From positions 1-64,000 of the forward strand of contig JAQUIT010000010.1 of NCBI GenBank assembly GCA_028681335.1: a stretch of DNA of 64,000 nucleotides. Direction: 5' to 3'. The stretch comes from Desulfuromonadaceae bacterium (GTDB lineage Bacteria > Desulfobacterota > Desulfuromonadia > Geobacterales > Pseudopelobacteraceae). The notes under the pieces were generated by a model, which was given only the letters and a program-made list of their open reading frames with translations, did not search any database and was not told the DNA's origin. The position numbers were made by a program, and so were the translations under genes. Positions 49,351 through 59,158 of the stretch are shown piece after piece (positions within the stretch are counted from its first letter, which is position 1; each line of letters starts with the position of its first letter).

Positions 49351-52200
49351 ATGATCTATCTTTCGCTGATACAAAACATAGCCATCCTGACCGCCCTGAC
49401 TTTTGTTCACAGCCTGATGTTCCGTCGTCTTAAAAGAGGCCGTTTTGTCTACCCGCTGCTTTCCGGCCTACTGTTCGGCTTCGTATGCATAATCGGCATG
49501 ATGACCCCGGTTACCTATCAACCCGGCATTATCTTCGACGGTCGCAGCATCATTCTCAGCGTTGCCGGCCTCTTTGCCGGCCCATTAGCAGCTCTGGTCG
49601 CCGGCTCAATTGCTGCAGCCTACCGTTTATCACTGGGTGGAGTTGGCGCCTTACCGGGGGTTGGGGTCGTGATCGGCACCGCCGGCCTGGGTGTTGTCTG
49701 GCACTACCTGCGCCAGCGTTATCACTGGGCCATGGGTACGACCGCACTGCTTATATTCGGACTACTGGTACATCTTTTAATGTTCACAATCCTGTTCCTG
49801 ACCCTGCCTGAAGCGGCGGCACACGGAGTTCTCAATAAAGTTGCCCTGCCTGTGCTCCTGCTCTACCCACCGGCTACCCTGCTGACGTGCATGCTTTTTA
49901 TGATGATGGAACAATACGTTCGCGGCGAGGAGAGGATGCGCCTCTTCTTCGAACACCAACTGGTCGGGATGGCAATAACAACGCCTGAGAAAGGATGGGA
50001 GCAGGTAAATGATAAATTATGCCTGATGCTTGGCTATAACCGCGAAGAACTCGCGACTATGTCCTGGGCAGAACTCACACACCCGGAGGATTTGCCCCGG
50101 GATCTTGACAACTTCAATCGGATCCTGTCGGGTGAAATCAACGGGTACTCTATTGAAAAGCGCTTCATCCATAAAGATGGTTCGATTATCTATACTAACC
50201 TCTCTGTCGGCTGCGTCCGCCACTATAACGGCTCGGTTGACTATGTTCTGGCCCTTCTTGAGGACATATCCACACGCAAGCTGTTGCGGCTCAAGCATGA
50301 GGAAAATCAGCGCTTTTTACAGACCATCCTCGATTCAATCTCAGATTTTATTTTCTATAAAGACAGAAACGGCATCTACCTTGGTTGCAATAACGCCTAT
50401 GCGTCACGCTACATTGGCCTGCCAAAGGACAGCATTATCGGCCACCCGGGCAGCGACTTCATACCCGATAAAAATCTCATTGAAAAGTACGAGGAATCAG
50501 ATCTTCAGGCAATGGAAGCGAGCAGTCCCACAGTGGTTAAACCACTGATTACGCTCGCCAATGGCCAAAAGGCCCTGCTTGAAGTGGTAAAGACACCGTT
50601 TCATGACAGCGATGGTCATGTGGCAGGCGTTATCGGAGTTGCCCGTGATATCACCGAGCACAACCTTGCTCTTGAGGCGATCACCCGCGAGAAGGAGACG
50701 GCCCAGCGCTACCTTGACATCACCGGCGTCTTGATTTGCGCCCTTAACAGAGCGGGTGAAATCATCCTGATCAACAAAAAAGGCTCCCGGATTCTTGGGT
50801 ACCGTGATGACGAACTTCTGGGACAAAACTGGTTTGATGTGTGCCTTCCCGAACCGGTCAGGAAAAAAGTGAAGGAGCTCTTTGCAGCCCAACTGGTAGG
50901 CGACATTATTCCGTTTGAGTTTTATGAAAACAGCGTCATAACCCGGAGCGGTGAAGAACGGCTCATTTTCTTTCACAATACGCTCCTGCATGATGAAGAG
51001 GGAGTTAGCGGTATACTGTTTTCCGGGGAAGACGTCACCGAACAGCGTCTGATGCAGGACGAACTCCTCAAGAATCAGAAACTTGAATCCCTCAGCGTTC
51101 TTGCCGGCGGCATTGCCCATGATTTCAACAACATCCTCACCGGAATAATGGGCAACATATCCTTTGCCCGCATGTCGCTAGCGACACCTGAAAAGGCCCA
51201 ACACCTACTTGAAAATGCTGAGAAGGCCTCTTTGCGGGCCGCTTCTCTTGCGGCCCAACTACTAACATTTGCAAAGGGGGGGAAACCGATCAAGAAAAGA
51301 GTGTCCGTTGGTGCCCTTCTGGAGGAATCCCTCTCGCTCTCGCTGAGGGGAGCAAACGTGAAAGGAGTTCTTGAAATTCCGGAGTCACTGCACCCTGTCG
51401 AGGCGGACGAAGGGCAGTTAAGCCAGGTATTCAACAACCTTATAATCAATGCCTTGCAGGCGATGCCCGGAGGAGGTACTCTCACTATCAGGGCTGAAAA
51501 CATTACTATTGGCGATCAGAACATTGCGTTGCTTCCGCCTGATGAGTACGTCAAACTGACCTTTACCGATCAGGGGTGCGGCATTCCGGAGGAAGACCAG
51601 AAGAAGATATTCGATCCCTATTTTACTACGAAGTCTGAAGGTTCGGGACTTGGGCTTGCTTCAACGCACTCTATTATCAGCAAGCACGACGGACGCATTG
51701 TTGTCAACTCGGTTGTCGGCAAAGGGACGACCTTCACTATCTACCTCCATTCACTTGGAGCGACTGATGCGGAGAAAAAACATATGCAGAATGATCCACT
51801 TGCCACAACGAGCCACGCAACAGGAGCCATACTGGTCCTTGATGATGAAGAGCTCGTACGTGACCTTGCCACGGATGTGCTGGAATATCTGGGATACCAG
51901 GTAAAGACCTGCATTACCGGCGAAGAGGCCATCACTATGTATAAAACCGCCAAGGAATCCGGCGAGCCGTTTTTCGCCGCCATCATGGATCTTACTATCC
52001 CCGGCGGCATGGGTGGAAGGGAGGCTGCACAGAAGATTCTTGATTACGACCCGTCCGCCTGCCTCATAGTTTCAAGCGGGTACTCTAACGATCCGGTAAT
52101 AGCCGAATACCGCCACTATGGTTTCAGCGCCGCGATCACCAAACCTTACAAAGTAAACAATATCACAGAGGTCCTGACTGAACTGTCAAATCGTATATAG
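49351..52200 (+). CDS. Hybrid histidine kinase with 5TM-LYT sensor
   Basis: 949 residues. About six TM helices in residues 1-190 include the LYT-type 5TM sensor signature (GRSIILSVAGLFAGPLAALVAG, LSLGGVGALPGV), as in LytS-like proteins. Three PAS domains, a kinase core with [13 protein letters not shown], ATPase motifs (TDQGCGIPEED, GSGLGLAS) and a C-terminal receiver with Asp in AIMDLTIPGG follow. Its kinase-receiver half is nearly collinear with the protein at 43171 (shared DEGQ.SQ, AMPGGG, VSSGYSND). Ligand unknown. Confidence 0.9.
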   Translation: MIYLSLIQNIAILTALTFVHSLMFRRLKRGRFVYPLLSGLLFGFVCIIGMMTPVTYQPGIIFDGRSIILSVAGLFAGPLAALVAGSIAAAYRLSLGGVGALPGVGVVIGTAGLGVVWHYLRQRYHWAMGTTALLIFGLLVHLLMFTILFLTLPEAAAHGVLNKVALPVLLLYPPATLLTCMLFMMMEQYVRGEERMRLFFEHQLVGMAITTPEKGWEQVNDKLCLMLGYNREELATMSWAELTHPEDLPRDLDNFNRILSGEINGYSIEKRFIHKDGSIIYTNLSVGCVRHYNGSVDYVLALLEDISTRKLLRLKHEENQRFLQTILDSISDFIFYKDRNGIYLGCNNAYASRYIGLPKDSIIGHPGSDFIPDKNLIEKYEESDLQAMEASSPTVVKPLITLANGQKALLEVVKTPFHDSDGHVAGVIGVARDITEHNLALEAITREKETAQRYLDITGVLICALNRAGEIILINKKGSRILGYRDDELLGQNWFDVCLPEPVRKKVKELFAAQLVGDIIPFEFYENSVITRSGEERLIFFHNTLLHDEEGVSGILFSGEDVTEQRLMQDELLKNQKLESLSVLAGGIAHDFNNILTGIMGNISFARMSLATPEKAQHLLENAEKASLRAASLAAQLLTFAKGGKPIKKRVSVGALLEESLSLSLRGANVKGVLEIPESLHPVEADEGQLSQVFNNLIINALQAMPGGGTLTIRAENITIGDQNIALLPPDEYVKLTFTDQGCGIPEEDQKKIFDPYFTTKSEGSGLGLASTHSIISKHDGRIVVNSVVGKGTTFTIYLHSLGATDAEKKHMQNDPLATTSHATGAILVLDDEELVRDLATDVLEYLGYQVKTCITGEEAITMYKTAKESGEPFFAAIMDLTIPGGMGGREAAQKILDYDPSACLIVSSGYSNDPVIAEYRHYGFSAAITKPYKVNNITEVLTELSNRI

Positions 52201-52679
52201 TTCGTGAGAGCAAAACTATCAGCACAAACAGGAGTTGGGTACCTCGCTCAACTCAACTCAATTTACATCCTCTCCTCCTAAACAACATCCCATACAGCTC
52301 ACTCCCCAAACAGCATCAGGGCGACTGTTTGTCACCCTGCCCAGGATGCTCAGTTCAAGCAAACGCCTGACAAACTGCATTTATTGGGAAATACCTGCGC
52401 ATCTTATCCCGAGTTTTAAATTTTAATTAAACACTTGAAAATGGCATACATTGGGTATAATAATAGTTTGCTATCAAAATAGTTATATACGCATATTATT
52501 ATATTACTTGAGTTGTTGTGAGCAGGTTTGTGAGCTTTTGTCTTGTTACAAATGGATTCAATCTGCGAGCTGTCCGTCATCCAGTAAACCGTTAGAAGTC
52601 ACGCGATATAAATTTCGTCACGCTTACCGCATCTTTACGGCTACACGTCGGAAAGATAATTAAAGTAACAGGAGGAAGT
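52201..52679. other. Intergenic region upstream of octahaem cytochrome
   Basis: About 480 bp. It holds a weak TTGAAA-15-TATAAT pair (52435-52461) and AT-rich sequence, then AGGAGG before the cytochrome start. No other signal recognised. Confidence 0.4.
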
Positions 52680-54122
52680 ATGAAATCAGGTTTCATGTTG
52701 TTTTTGTCTGGGGTCGCTCTGTTTGCGGTTACCAGCCAAGGGATGGCGGCAGTCGACCATTCCGAGTTCGTCACCGGGCCGTTCAAGGATGGCCCCAGCG
52801 TAACCAAGGCCTGCTTGGAGTGCCACGACAAGCAGGCTTCGGATTTTATAAAAACGCCACACTGGAGATGGAAAGGGCCGACCAAGGGACATGTAAAAGG
52901 TTTTGAGAAGAGCAACAAGGAATTCGGCAAATCTAACATGCTCAACAACTTCTGTACTTCTGTGCAGGGCGGCCCCAACGGCATGGTGCATGAAGCCTGC
53001 GCCAAGTGCCATGCAGGATACGGTTGGACCACTACCAACTTCGACTTCAGCGACAAAACCAAGGTCGACTGCCTCATCTGCCATGCTCAGAAGGGAGACT
53101 ATCTCCGAAAAAATGCCAAGGATATCGATGAATTCACCGATCTGGACGTAGCCGCCAAAAGCGTTGGCATGCCTACTCGTGGAAACTGCGGCACCTGCCA
53201 CTTCAAGGGTGGCGGAGGAGATGCAGTCAAACACGGTGAACTTGACACAACTATGACTAACCCTGCCAAATCACTCGACGTTCACATGGGGTCCACGGCA
53301 ACCGGCGGCCAAAACATGAGCTGCCAGGCCTGCCACAAGACCAAGGATCACCGGATATCCGGCGCCTCGACCATGATGGCAACGTATGACGGCCGCACCT
53401 TCTGCATTGATTGCCACAGCGGTAAACGAGCACCGCACCAGAAATCAAAGAACGGTGTGATCCTGAACCGCCACATCGCCACAGTAGCCTGCCAGACCTG
53501 CCACATTCCGACCTTTGCCAGAGGGCAGGCGGTCAGAATGAGCTGGGACTGGTCGTATACCGGTAAGAATGTTGAGCCTGAGAAAAAAGATGGCCTGGAA
53601 GTGTTCCGCAAGGCAGAGGGTGTCTTTACTTGGGGGAAAGACGTGGTTCCTACCTATGCTTGGTATAATGGACAGATAGACCGCTACATGGAAGGGCAAA
53701 AGATCAAGGATCCGAACGGTGTGGTGTACATCTCTCACCCGGTCGGCAGCGTCAAGGACAAAGGAGCCAAAATTTATCCTTTCAAGGTTTTCACCGGCAA
53801 GCAACCGATGGATTCCAAGTTCAAATACCTGAGCATCTACCAGCAGTACAAATCCCTCTGGGTGGACTATCAGTGGGACAAAGCGCTCAAGCTGGGTGCT
53901 GAAGGTTCCGGCCTCCCCTACAGCGGGAAGTTCCAGTTCGTAAAAACAGCCAACTTTATCCTGAATACCCACCAGATCGCCCCGAAAGAAGATGCTTTGG
54001 ACTGCGGCCAATGTCATATGGGCGGTGACCGGATGGATTGGAAGGCGCTCGGCTACAAGGGTGATCCGATGAAGATTGGTGGTCGCTTCACTAAAACGCT
54101 TAGGAAAAAGGGGCAGAAGTAG
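52680..54122 (+). CDS. Octahaem c-type cytochrome, tetrathionate reductase (Otr) family
   Basis: 480 residues with a signal peptide (ending SQGMAA). Eight CXXCH motifs: CLECH, CAKCH, CLICH, CGTCH, CQACH, CIDCH, CQTCH and CGQCH. The FCTSVQGG...CAKCHAGYGW and KVDCLICHAQKGDY blocks are typical of the octahaem tetrathionate reductase family, whose members reduce tetrathionate, nitrite or hydroxylamine in vitro. The true substrate here is unknown. It is periplasmic. GGAGG precedes the ATG and a strong terminator follows. Confidence 0.88.
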   Translation: MKSGFMLFLSGVALFAVTSQGMAAVDHSEFVTGPFKDGPSVTKACLECHDKQASDFIKTPHWRWKGPTKGHVKGFEKSNKEFGKSNMLNNFCTSVQGGPNGMVHEACAKCHAGYGWTTTNFDFSDKTKVDCLICHAQKGDYLRKNAKDIDEFTDLDVAAKSVGMPTRGNCGTCHFKGGGGDAVKHGELDTTMTNPAKSLDVHMGSTATGGQNMSCQACHKTKDHRISGASTMMATYDGRTFCIDCHSGKRAPHQKSKNGVILNRHIATVACQTCHIPTFARGQAVRMSWDWSYTGKNVEPEKKDGLEVFRKAEGVFTWGKDVVPTYAWYNGQIDRYMEGQKIKDPNGVVYISHPVGSVKDKGAKIYPFKVFTGKQPMDSKFKYLSIYQQYKSLWVDYQWDKALKLGAEGSGLPYSGKFQFVKTANFILNTHQIAPKEDALDCGQCHMGGDRMDWKALGYKGDPMKIGGRFTKTLRKKGQK

Positions 54123-54143
54123 TCCCCGGAAAATGCAATAAAT

Positions 54144-54178
54144 AAAAAGGCCGCGGAGATAGCATCCGCGGCCTTTTT
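54144..54178. terminator. Strong bidirectional terminator
   Basis: AAAAAGGCCGCGGA / TCCGCGGCCTTTTT, a perfect 14-bp stem with a 7-base loop, between the octahaem cytochrome gene (+) and the DUF4149 gene (-). T-runs face both directions. Confidence 0.92.
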
Positions 54179-54234
54179 GCATCTACAACGAGGCCGTTAG
54201 CAAGCGAAGAGGATTCCAGCGCTGTGCGGCAAAC

Positions 54235-54675
54235 TTACGGCAGCACCACCACCAGCACACCGCCAGCCAGCACAGTCAGATTGCAGACCGCCGAAACAGC
54301 GTGAAGCTTCGAAAATTCCTTTCTCAGCGGATCCTCTTTGCTGGTTGACTCAAAGGAACCGATCCGCTGCTTCAGCTCTGCAACGCGTGGTTCCAGGTAA
54401 AACGCCTGAAACGATGTCACCAGCAGCATGACTACCAGTACTATCACCGGCAGCTTGAGGCTGATCCCGCGGCCTGCCAGACGGCATACCAGCGCTATGA
54501 CACCGCAGGCCAGCCCCCAGCGGAAATAACCTGGAAACATGTTGCCCACGATACGGGCTGCCGTGTCACGGCTCTCGGTTTTAAAAAGGATCGGGGTCAG
54601 CATCAGCGTAAAGATGGCGTTGCCACCGGCCCACAAACTGATTGCCAATCGGTACAGCATTTCAATGTACTGCAT
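54235..54675 (-). CDS. DUF4149 membrane protein
   Basis: 146 residues with four TM helices (about 7-27, 53-69, 75-92, 127-144). The pattern YRLAISLWAGGNAIFTLMLTP, ESRDTAARIVGNMFP, AFYLEPRVAELK and FSKLHAVSAVCNL fits DUF4149 (TMEM205-like). No function is established. Its 3' end faces the terminator at 54144. Confidence 0.8.
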   Translation of the reverse strand: MQYIEMLYRLAISLWAGGNAIFTLMLTPILFKTESRDTAARIVGNMFPGYFRWGLACGVIALVCRLAGRGISLKLPVIVLVVMLLVTSFQAFYLEPRVAELKQRIGSFESTSKEDPLRKEFSKLHAVSAVCNLTVLAGGVLVVVLP

Positions 54676-54783
54676 ATTATATGTGCCTCCTTGAAGTCAT
54701 AGCGACATACCTATAAGTGATCAGCGAAGATGATATTCTGCGAGGAACCAGAGCAGCAAGCGGGGGGGATTTGGCTGCAGATT

Positions 54784-55737
54784 TCAATGCCGTGAGGCAT
54801 GTTTGGCTGAGTCCCAGCCTTTTTCAGCATTCGCAAGTTCCGTATAACGTACCACTTTATTACGACCTTCACGCTTGGCCCAGTACATCGCTTTATCGGC
54901 CCTCTCCAGTAAAGAGTAAGCGTCATCATCTTCAGGCAGCAGGCAGGCGACGCCAATACTTACCGTTACTTTCAATTCAGGGATCCGGTGCAGAGGGGTC
55001 TGTTCCACGGCCATACGAAGCCGTTCTGCAAGCTTGCACGATTCTTCCTCTGAGGTATGAGGCAACAGGATTACAAATTCCTCGCCACCATATCGGGCAA
55101 GAATATCCGTTTGGCGCAGGGCATCCACCAGCAACTGTGTCAGATGATGCAGGACCAGATCACCGACCTGATGCCCCCAGGTATCGTTGACCTGCTTGAA
55201 TTTATCAATATCCACCATCAGAAGTGCCAGGTCGAGCCGATGCCGGCCGGCGCGCAGCACCTCTTCCAACAGCCTGCGATCAAGACAGCGGCGGTTGAAT
55301 ATCCCCAAGAGCGGATCAGTAATGGTCTCCTGTTCCAGAACATAGACCCGCTTCAGTTCCTGAGTGGTTCGGAAGGCCAACAGGCAGACCATCAACACAA
55401 AGACAGCACCAAAGAAGAAAATTGCCGCTACCAATATCTCAGGAGTTCTATATACCTTGCCGTACTTGAGGATGATAAAGCTCAGATATCCGAGGAAGAA
55501 CAGCACAATCAGTCCACCAAGAAGATACCACCTGCTACGAGTGGTCCCCTGTGGCAACTCTTTTGTCAGGTTGCGGACGACAAAAAGCGAGCCTGTCAGC
55601 AGTCCAATAGCCAGCAACAACAGACCAAACATAATATCGGAGATATAGAGGCTGTTTTCCGGCAAAATGGTGCTTCCCGGGCAAAGGTTGCTTCCCAGAT
55701 CAAGGGCGACCTGAATGGGAGTTACTGCCAGCGGCAT
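54784..55737 (-). CDS. Membrane diguanylate cyclase (GGDEF)
   Basis: 317 residues. Three TM helices (about 34-52, 70-88, 102-120) are followed by a coiled linker and a GGDEF domain: DPLLGIFNRRCLD, VDIDKFKQVNDTWGHQVGD, and ARYGGEEFVILLPHT. RQTD lies five residues before the GGEEF motif, the RxxD inhibitory site, so c-di-GMP should feed back on it, unlike the cyclase at 47890. It probably makes c-di-GMP. No EAL domain. Confidence 0.9.
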   Translation of the reverse strand: MPLAVTPIQVALDLGSNLCPGSTILPENSLYISDIMFGLLLLAIGLLTGSLFVVRNLTKELPQGTTRSRWYLLGGLIVLFFLGYLSFIILKYGKVYRTPEILVAAIFFFGAVFVLMVCLLAFRTTQELKRVYVLEQETITDPLLGIFNRRCLDRRLLEEVLRAGRHRLDLALLMVDIDKFKQVNDTWGHQVGDLVLHHLTQLLVDALRQTDILARYGGEEFVILLPHTSEEESCKLAERLRMAVEQTPLHRIPELKVTVSIGVACLLPEDDDAYSLLERADKAMYWAKREGRNKVVRYTELANAEKGWDSAKHASRH

Positions 55738-55946
55738 GATATCTGCTCCGTAAACCTTGACTTGGTAGCTGTTTTACAAAAGAAAATAATTTATCACCTT
55801 GGATAAGCTGCCGTCAAAGTATTTTGACTTGTTTGTAGCGTTACAGAAGCATACCAATGGAAGAATTTTATCCATCTTTTTATCAGGATTGCATTTACCT
55901 GTTGAAAGAAAACCAGAGACGTGTGCCGTCAGGCTCACAATTTTCA

Positions 55947-56252
55947 TCACAGTTTTTGCGTTGGCAGTCCGAATTTTACCCGGATTTCACGGGCACAACC
56001 ATAACTTCTCACCACATAATCAGCTGTTTCGCAGATTACGGCACACTCCTCTGCAACAGCTCGCCTCGCATCCTCAACACCTTCCGTCTTGAGACGCTTG
56101 ATATCTGCCGCCATCTTCTCGGTAACACCCTCAATGCGGTGAATCTCTGCCAAAAGGTTTTCGATAATATAATGGCCGGTTATTTCTATGCTGCCAGGGT
56201 CAACTTTATCCCCGACAAGCCACTGTTTGGCACGTGCCACAACTCCACTCAT
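55947..56252 (-). CDS. Possible 101-residue helical protein
   Basis: From the ATG at 56252 (a GTG two codons earlier is also open). Sequence features include EITGHYIIENLLAEIHRIEG and TEGVEDARRAVAEECAVI, amphipathic helices without TM segments. The region is also open on the + strand (55857-56396), but that frame has no ribosome binding site and low protein-like quality. The ribosome binding site for this gene is weak too (AGGTGG very close to the start). Hence only moderate support. Confidence 0.45.
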   Translation of the reverse strand: MSGVVARAKQWLVGDKVDPGSIEITGHYIIENLLAEIHRIEGVTEKMAADIKRLKTEGVEDARRAVAEECAVICETADYVVRSYGCAREIRVKFGLPTQKL

Positions 56253-56332
56253 TCCCACCTCATCATTATTAACAATTCAAACCCGATTGATGTGCTGTTT
56301 TGCGATTCACAGAGCATCAATACTTGCCAGCC

Positions 56333-58981
56333 TCACCCTTCCAGACTCTTGTTCACCACTTCGAATACATCACTCGGCAGATTGGGTACGGACTGAATCC
56401 GCTGCAGCTGCTCCTTCATCAAGGCGCTGCGCCCCGGCTCAAAACGGCGCCAGGTTGTCAGCGGAGAGAGCAAACGGGCCGACACCTGCGGATTGACCGG
56501 AATCAACCGCAGCAGCTGATCGGCCAGAAAACGGTATCCCGCACCGCTCGGGTCGTGAAAGCGAGCCGGATTGCCCTGACTGAACGCCCCGACGAGTGAG
56601 CGAAAACGATTCGGATTGGTCAACTCAAAGGCCGGATGGGTGAGTAGCCTCTTGAGCTCGTCCAATGTTCCGGGGAGGCTGGACGTTGCCTGCAGCGAGA
56701 ACCATTTATCGACCACCAGACGATCCCCCTGCCAGCGGCGGTAAAAATCATCCAGGACTTCCCCCCGTTCCGGAAAATCACAGGAGACGAGCGGCATCAG
56801 CGCACCGACTGTATCGGTCATATTATCAGCCCGTCGGTACTGTTCAAGGCAGAGTTCGATCTCGCTCCGTTCACCGTTGCTCACCAGATAGGCCAGACAG
56901 CGGTTAGCCAGACGTCTGACACCGGAGCGGCCATCATCAGGATCATATAAATTGCTACTCAAATTGTCGGCGCGTACCATCAACAATTCATCCTTGAAGA
57001 GTGCCGCAAGGGTCCGAATGACGAACTGGCGAGCCTCATGAATGGCGGTCGGATCAATCACCGGAACCAGTTCAGCAAGATACTTCTCAGAAGGCAGCGT
57101 CAGGGCTTCGGCCAGAAAAGCACGATCCGGGTGCCCACTGGTAAGTGTTAAGCGGAAAGCGGCGGCAAAAGCCGGATCAAGAGTCAACGCAGCCCCCTGC
57201 CCCCAATCTGCGGCCAACCGGAGAATAACCTGGGCCGCCATCTGCTGCCCGGCTTCCCAACGACAGAAGGGGTCAGATTCATGAGCGGTCAGCAGCGCCA
57301 ACTGCTCGTGGCTGTAGGGGTAGTCGAGTTTGACCGGAGCAGAAAAACCGCGCAGCAGCGCCGGTGTCGGTTCCTGTTCCAGACAGGTGAAACAAAAGGA
57401 CTCCTCGGCCTCACGCAGGTGGATGATGCGCGAAGTCTCTCCCTGCGAGACCTCACCGGCCAGCGTCAGCGGCAGTTGTTCCCCGTTGTTGCCAAGAAGC
57501 CCCAAAGCCAAGGGAATATGCAGCGGTTTTTTATCCGGTTGACCGGGTGTCGCCTGACAGCTCTGGCTGACCGTCAGCGTAAAGGTCTTTTCGGTGGCAC
57601 TGAAAGTTCCTCTTGCAACGAGCTTCGGCGTACCGGCCTGGCTGTACCAGAGTGCAAACTGTTCAAGGTCTATTTCACCAACTTCGGCCATGGTCTGCAC
57701 AAAGTCGTCAACCGTCACCGCCTGGCCGTCGAAGCGTTCAAAATAGCGGTCCATTGCGCGCCGGAACCGCTCTTTCCCCAGCATTGTATGCTGCATCCGC
57801 ACCAACTCGGCCCCTTTATTGTAGACGGTAGCCGTGTAAAAATTATTGATCTCAATGTATGAATCGGGACGCACCGGATGAGCCATCGGGCCGCCATCCT
57901 CGGCAAACTGTGATGTCCTGAGACTCCTCACGTCTTCGATCCGCTTCACCCCGCGCGACTGCATATCGGCCGAAAATTCCTGATCGCGAAAGACGGTCAG
58001 CCCCTCTTTCAGCGAAAGTTGGAACCAGTCGCGACAGGTCACCCGGTTGCCGCTCCAGTTATGGAAATATTCGTGGGCAATCACCTCTTCGATGGCGTGG
58101 TAATCATCGTCGGTAGCAGTTGCCGGGCTGGCAAGGACATAGCAGGAGTTGAAGACATTGAGTCCCTTGTTCTCCATAGCCCCCATATTGAAATCATCCA
58201 CCGCCACAATCATGTAGATATCCAGATCATATTCGCGGCCAAACACCTCTTCATCCCAGCGCATCGCCTTTTTCAGAGAACGCATGGCATGGTCACATTT
58301 GGTGCGGTCCCGCTCATGCACATAAATTCGCAGTGCCACTTCACGCCCTGAACAGGTGGTAAACACATCTTCGATACAGACCAGATCACCCGCGACGAGG
58401 GCGAACAGATAGCTCGGTTTTTTGAACGGATCATACCATGTGGCAAAATGGCGGCCATCCGGCAATTCACCACTCGCTTGAAGATTACCGTTGGAAAGCA
58501 GGATTGGGCAGCTCTGTTTGTCGGCAACGATCGTGGTGGTGAAGAGCGTCAGCACATCGGGACGGTCAGGATAATAGGTAATGGCCCGGAACCCCTCCGC
58601 CTCGCACTGGGTACAGAACATCCCATTCGATCGGTAAAGCCCCTCCAGAGAGGTGTTATCCTGCGGACGGAGCTCGGTTGTTATCTCCAGCGTGAATACG
58701 GGTGGTACAGCGTGGATCGTCAGCAGGTCAGCGGTAACGTTGTAGAGCCCCTTGTCGAGAGGGATGCCGTCCAGCTTCACCCCCAGCAGGACAAGTTGTT
58801 TGCCGTTCAGGGAGAGAGAACGACTAAGTCCTACAGAGTCACCCTCAGACCGAAAAGCCATATGGGCTGTCACTACCGTCACATCATCACCAAGTTCAAA
58901 ACGAAGGGCGATGCTGTCGATCTGGTAAGCAGGAGGAGTATAAGCGTTGCGGTAAATAGTACTGTGAGTTGTTTCAGTCAT
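56333..58981 (-). CDS. pepN: Aminopeptidase N (M1 zinc metallopeptidase)
   Basis: 882 residues from the ATG at 58981 (a TTG four codons earlier is open but weaker). The exopeptidase motif GAMEN (MGAMENKGLNVFNS) and zinc site HEYFHNW with the third ligand Glu in LKEGLTVFRDQEFS are intact. The length and C-terminal helical domain fit the bacterial PepN subgroup (DUF3458-containing). It removes N-terminal residues from peptides in the cytoplasm. It stands alone, between a small protein gene and a divergent zinc-ribbon gene. Confidence 0.95.
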   Translation of the reverse strand: MTETTHSTIYRNAYTPPAYQIDSIALRFELGDDVTVVTAHMAFRSEGDSVGLSRSLSLNGKQLVLLGVKLDGIPLDKGLYNVTADLLTIHAVPPVFTLEITTELRPQDNTSLEGLYRSNGMFCTQCEAEGFRAITYYPDRPDVLTLFTTTIVADKQSCPILLSNGNLQASGELPDGRHFATWYDPFKKPSYLFALVAGDLVCIEDVFTTCSGREVALRIYVHERDRTKCDHAMRSLKKAMRWDEEVFGREYDLDIYMIVAVDDFNMGAMENKGLNVFNSCYVLASPATATDDDYHAIEEVIAHEYFHNWSGNRVTCRDWFQLSLKEGLTVFRDQEFSADMQSRGVKRIEDVRSLRTSQFAEDGGPMAHPVRPDSYIEINNFYTATVYNKGAELVRMQHTMLGKERFRRAMDRYFERFDGQAVTVDDFVQTMAEVGEIDLEQFALWYSQAGTPKLVARGTFSATEKTFTLTVSQSCQATPGQPDKKPLHIPLALGLLGNNGEQLPLTLAGEVSQGETSRIIHLREAEESFCFTCLEQEPTPALLRGFSAPVKLDYPYSHEQLALLTAHESDPFCRWEAGQQMAAQVILRLAADWGQGAALTLDPAFAAAFRLTLTSGHPDRAFLAEALTLPSEKYLAELVPVIDPTAIHEARQFVIRTLAALFKDELLMVRADNLSSNLYDPDDGRSGVRRLANRCLAYLVSNGERSEIELCLEQYRRADNMTDTVGALMPLVSCDFPERGEVLDDFYRRWQGDRLVVDKWFSLQATSSLPGTLDELKRLLTHPAFELTNPNRFRSLVGAFSQGNPARFHDPSGAGYRFLADQLLRLIPVNPQVSARLLSPLTTWRRFEPGRSALMKEQLQRIQSVPNLPSDVFEVVNKSLEG

Positions 58982-59158
58982 TAAATTTTCCAATCCGCTA
59001 AAAAATAAGATTTCTGTTACCCCGTTAAAAGTACCGGAGCGGCAGTGCCGGTAAAAATATCACAAACTTCATCACTATATTCAATATTTTTATTGGTAAG
59101 CAGGACCCGATTCTGGTAACTGTTGTCGAAGGTCAAACAGTGTTAAGGAGAATTGCCG

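Noticed and set aside
55857..56396. 179-codon open frame on + strand
   Set aside because: It overlaps two minus-strand genes, including the end of pepN, lacks a ribosome binding site and has low-complexity Ser/Asn content.
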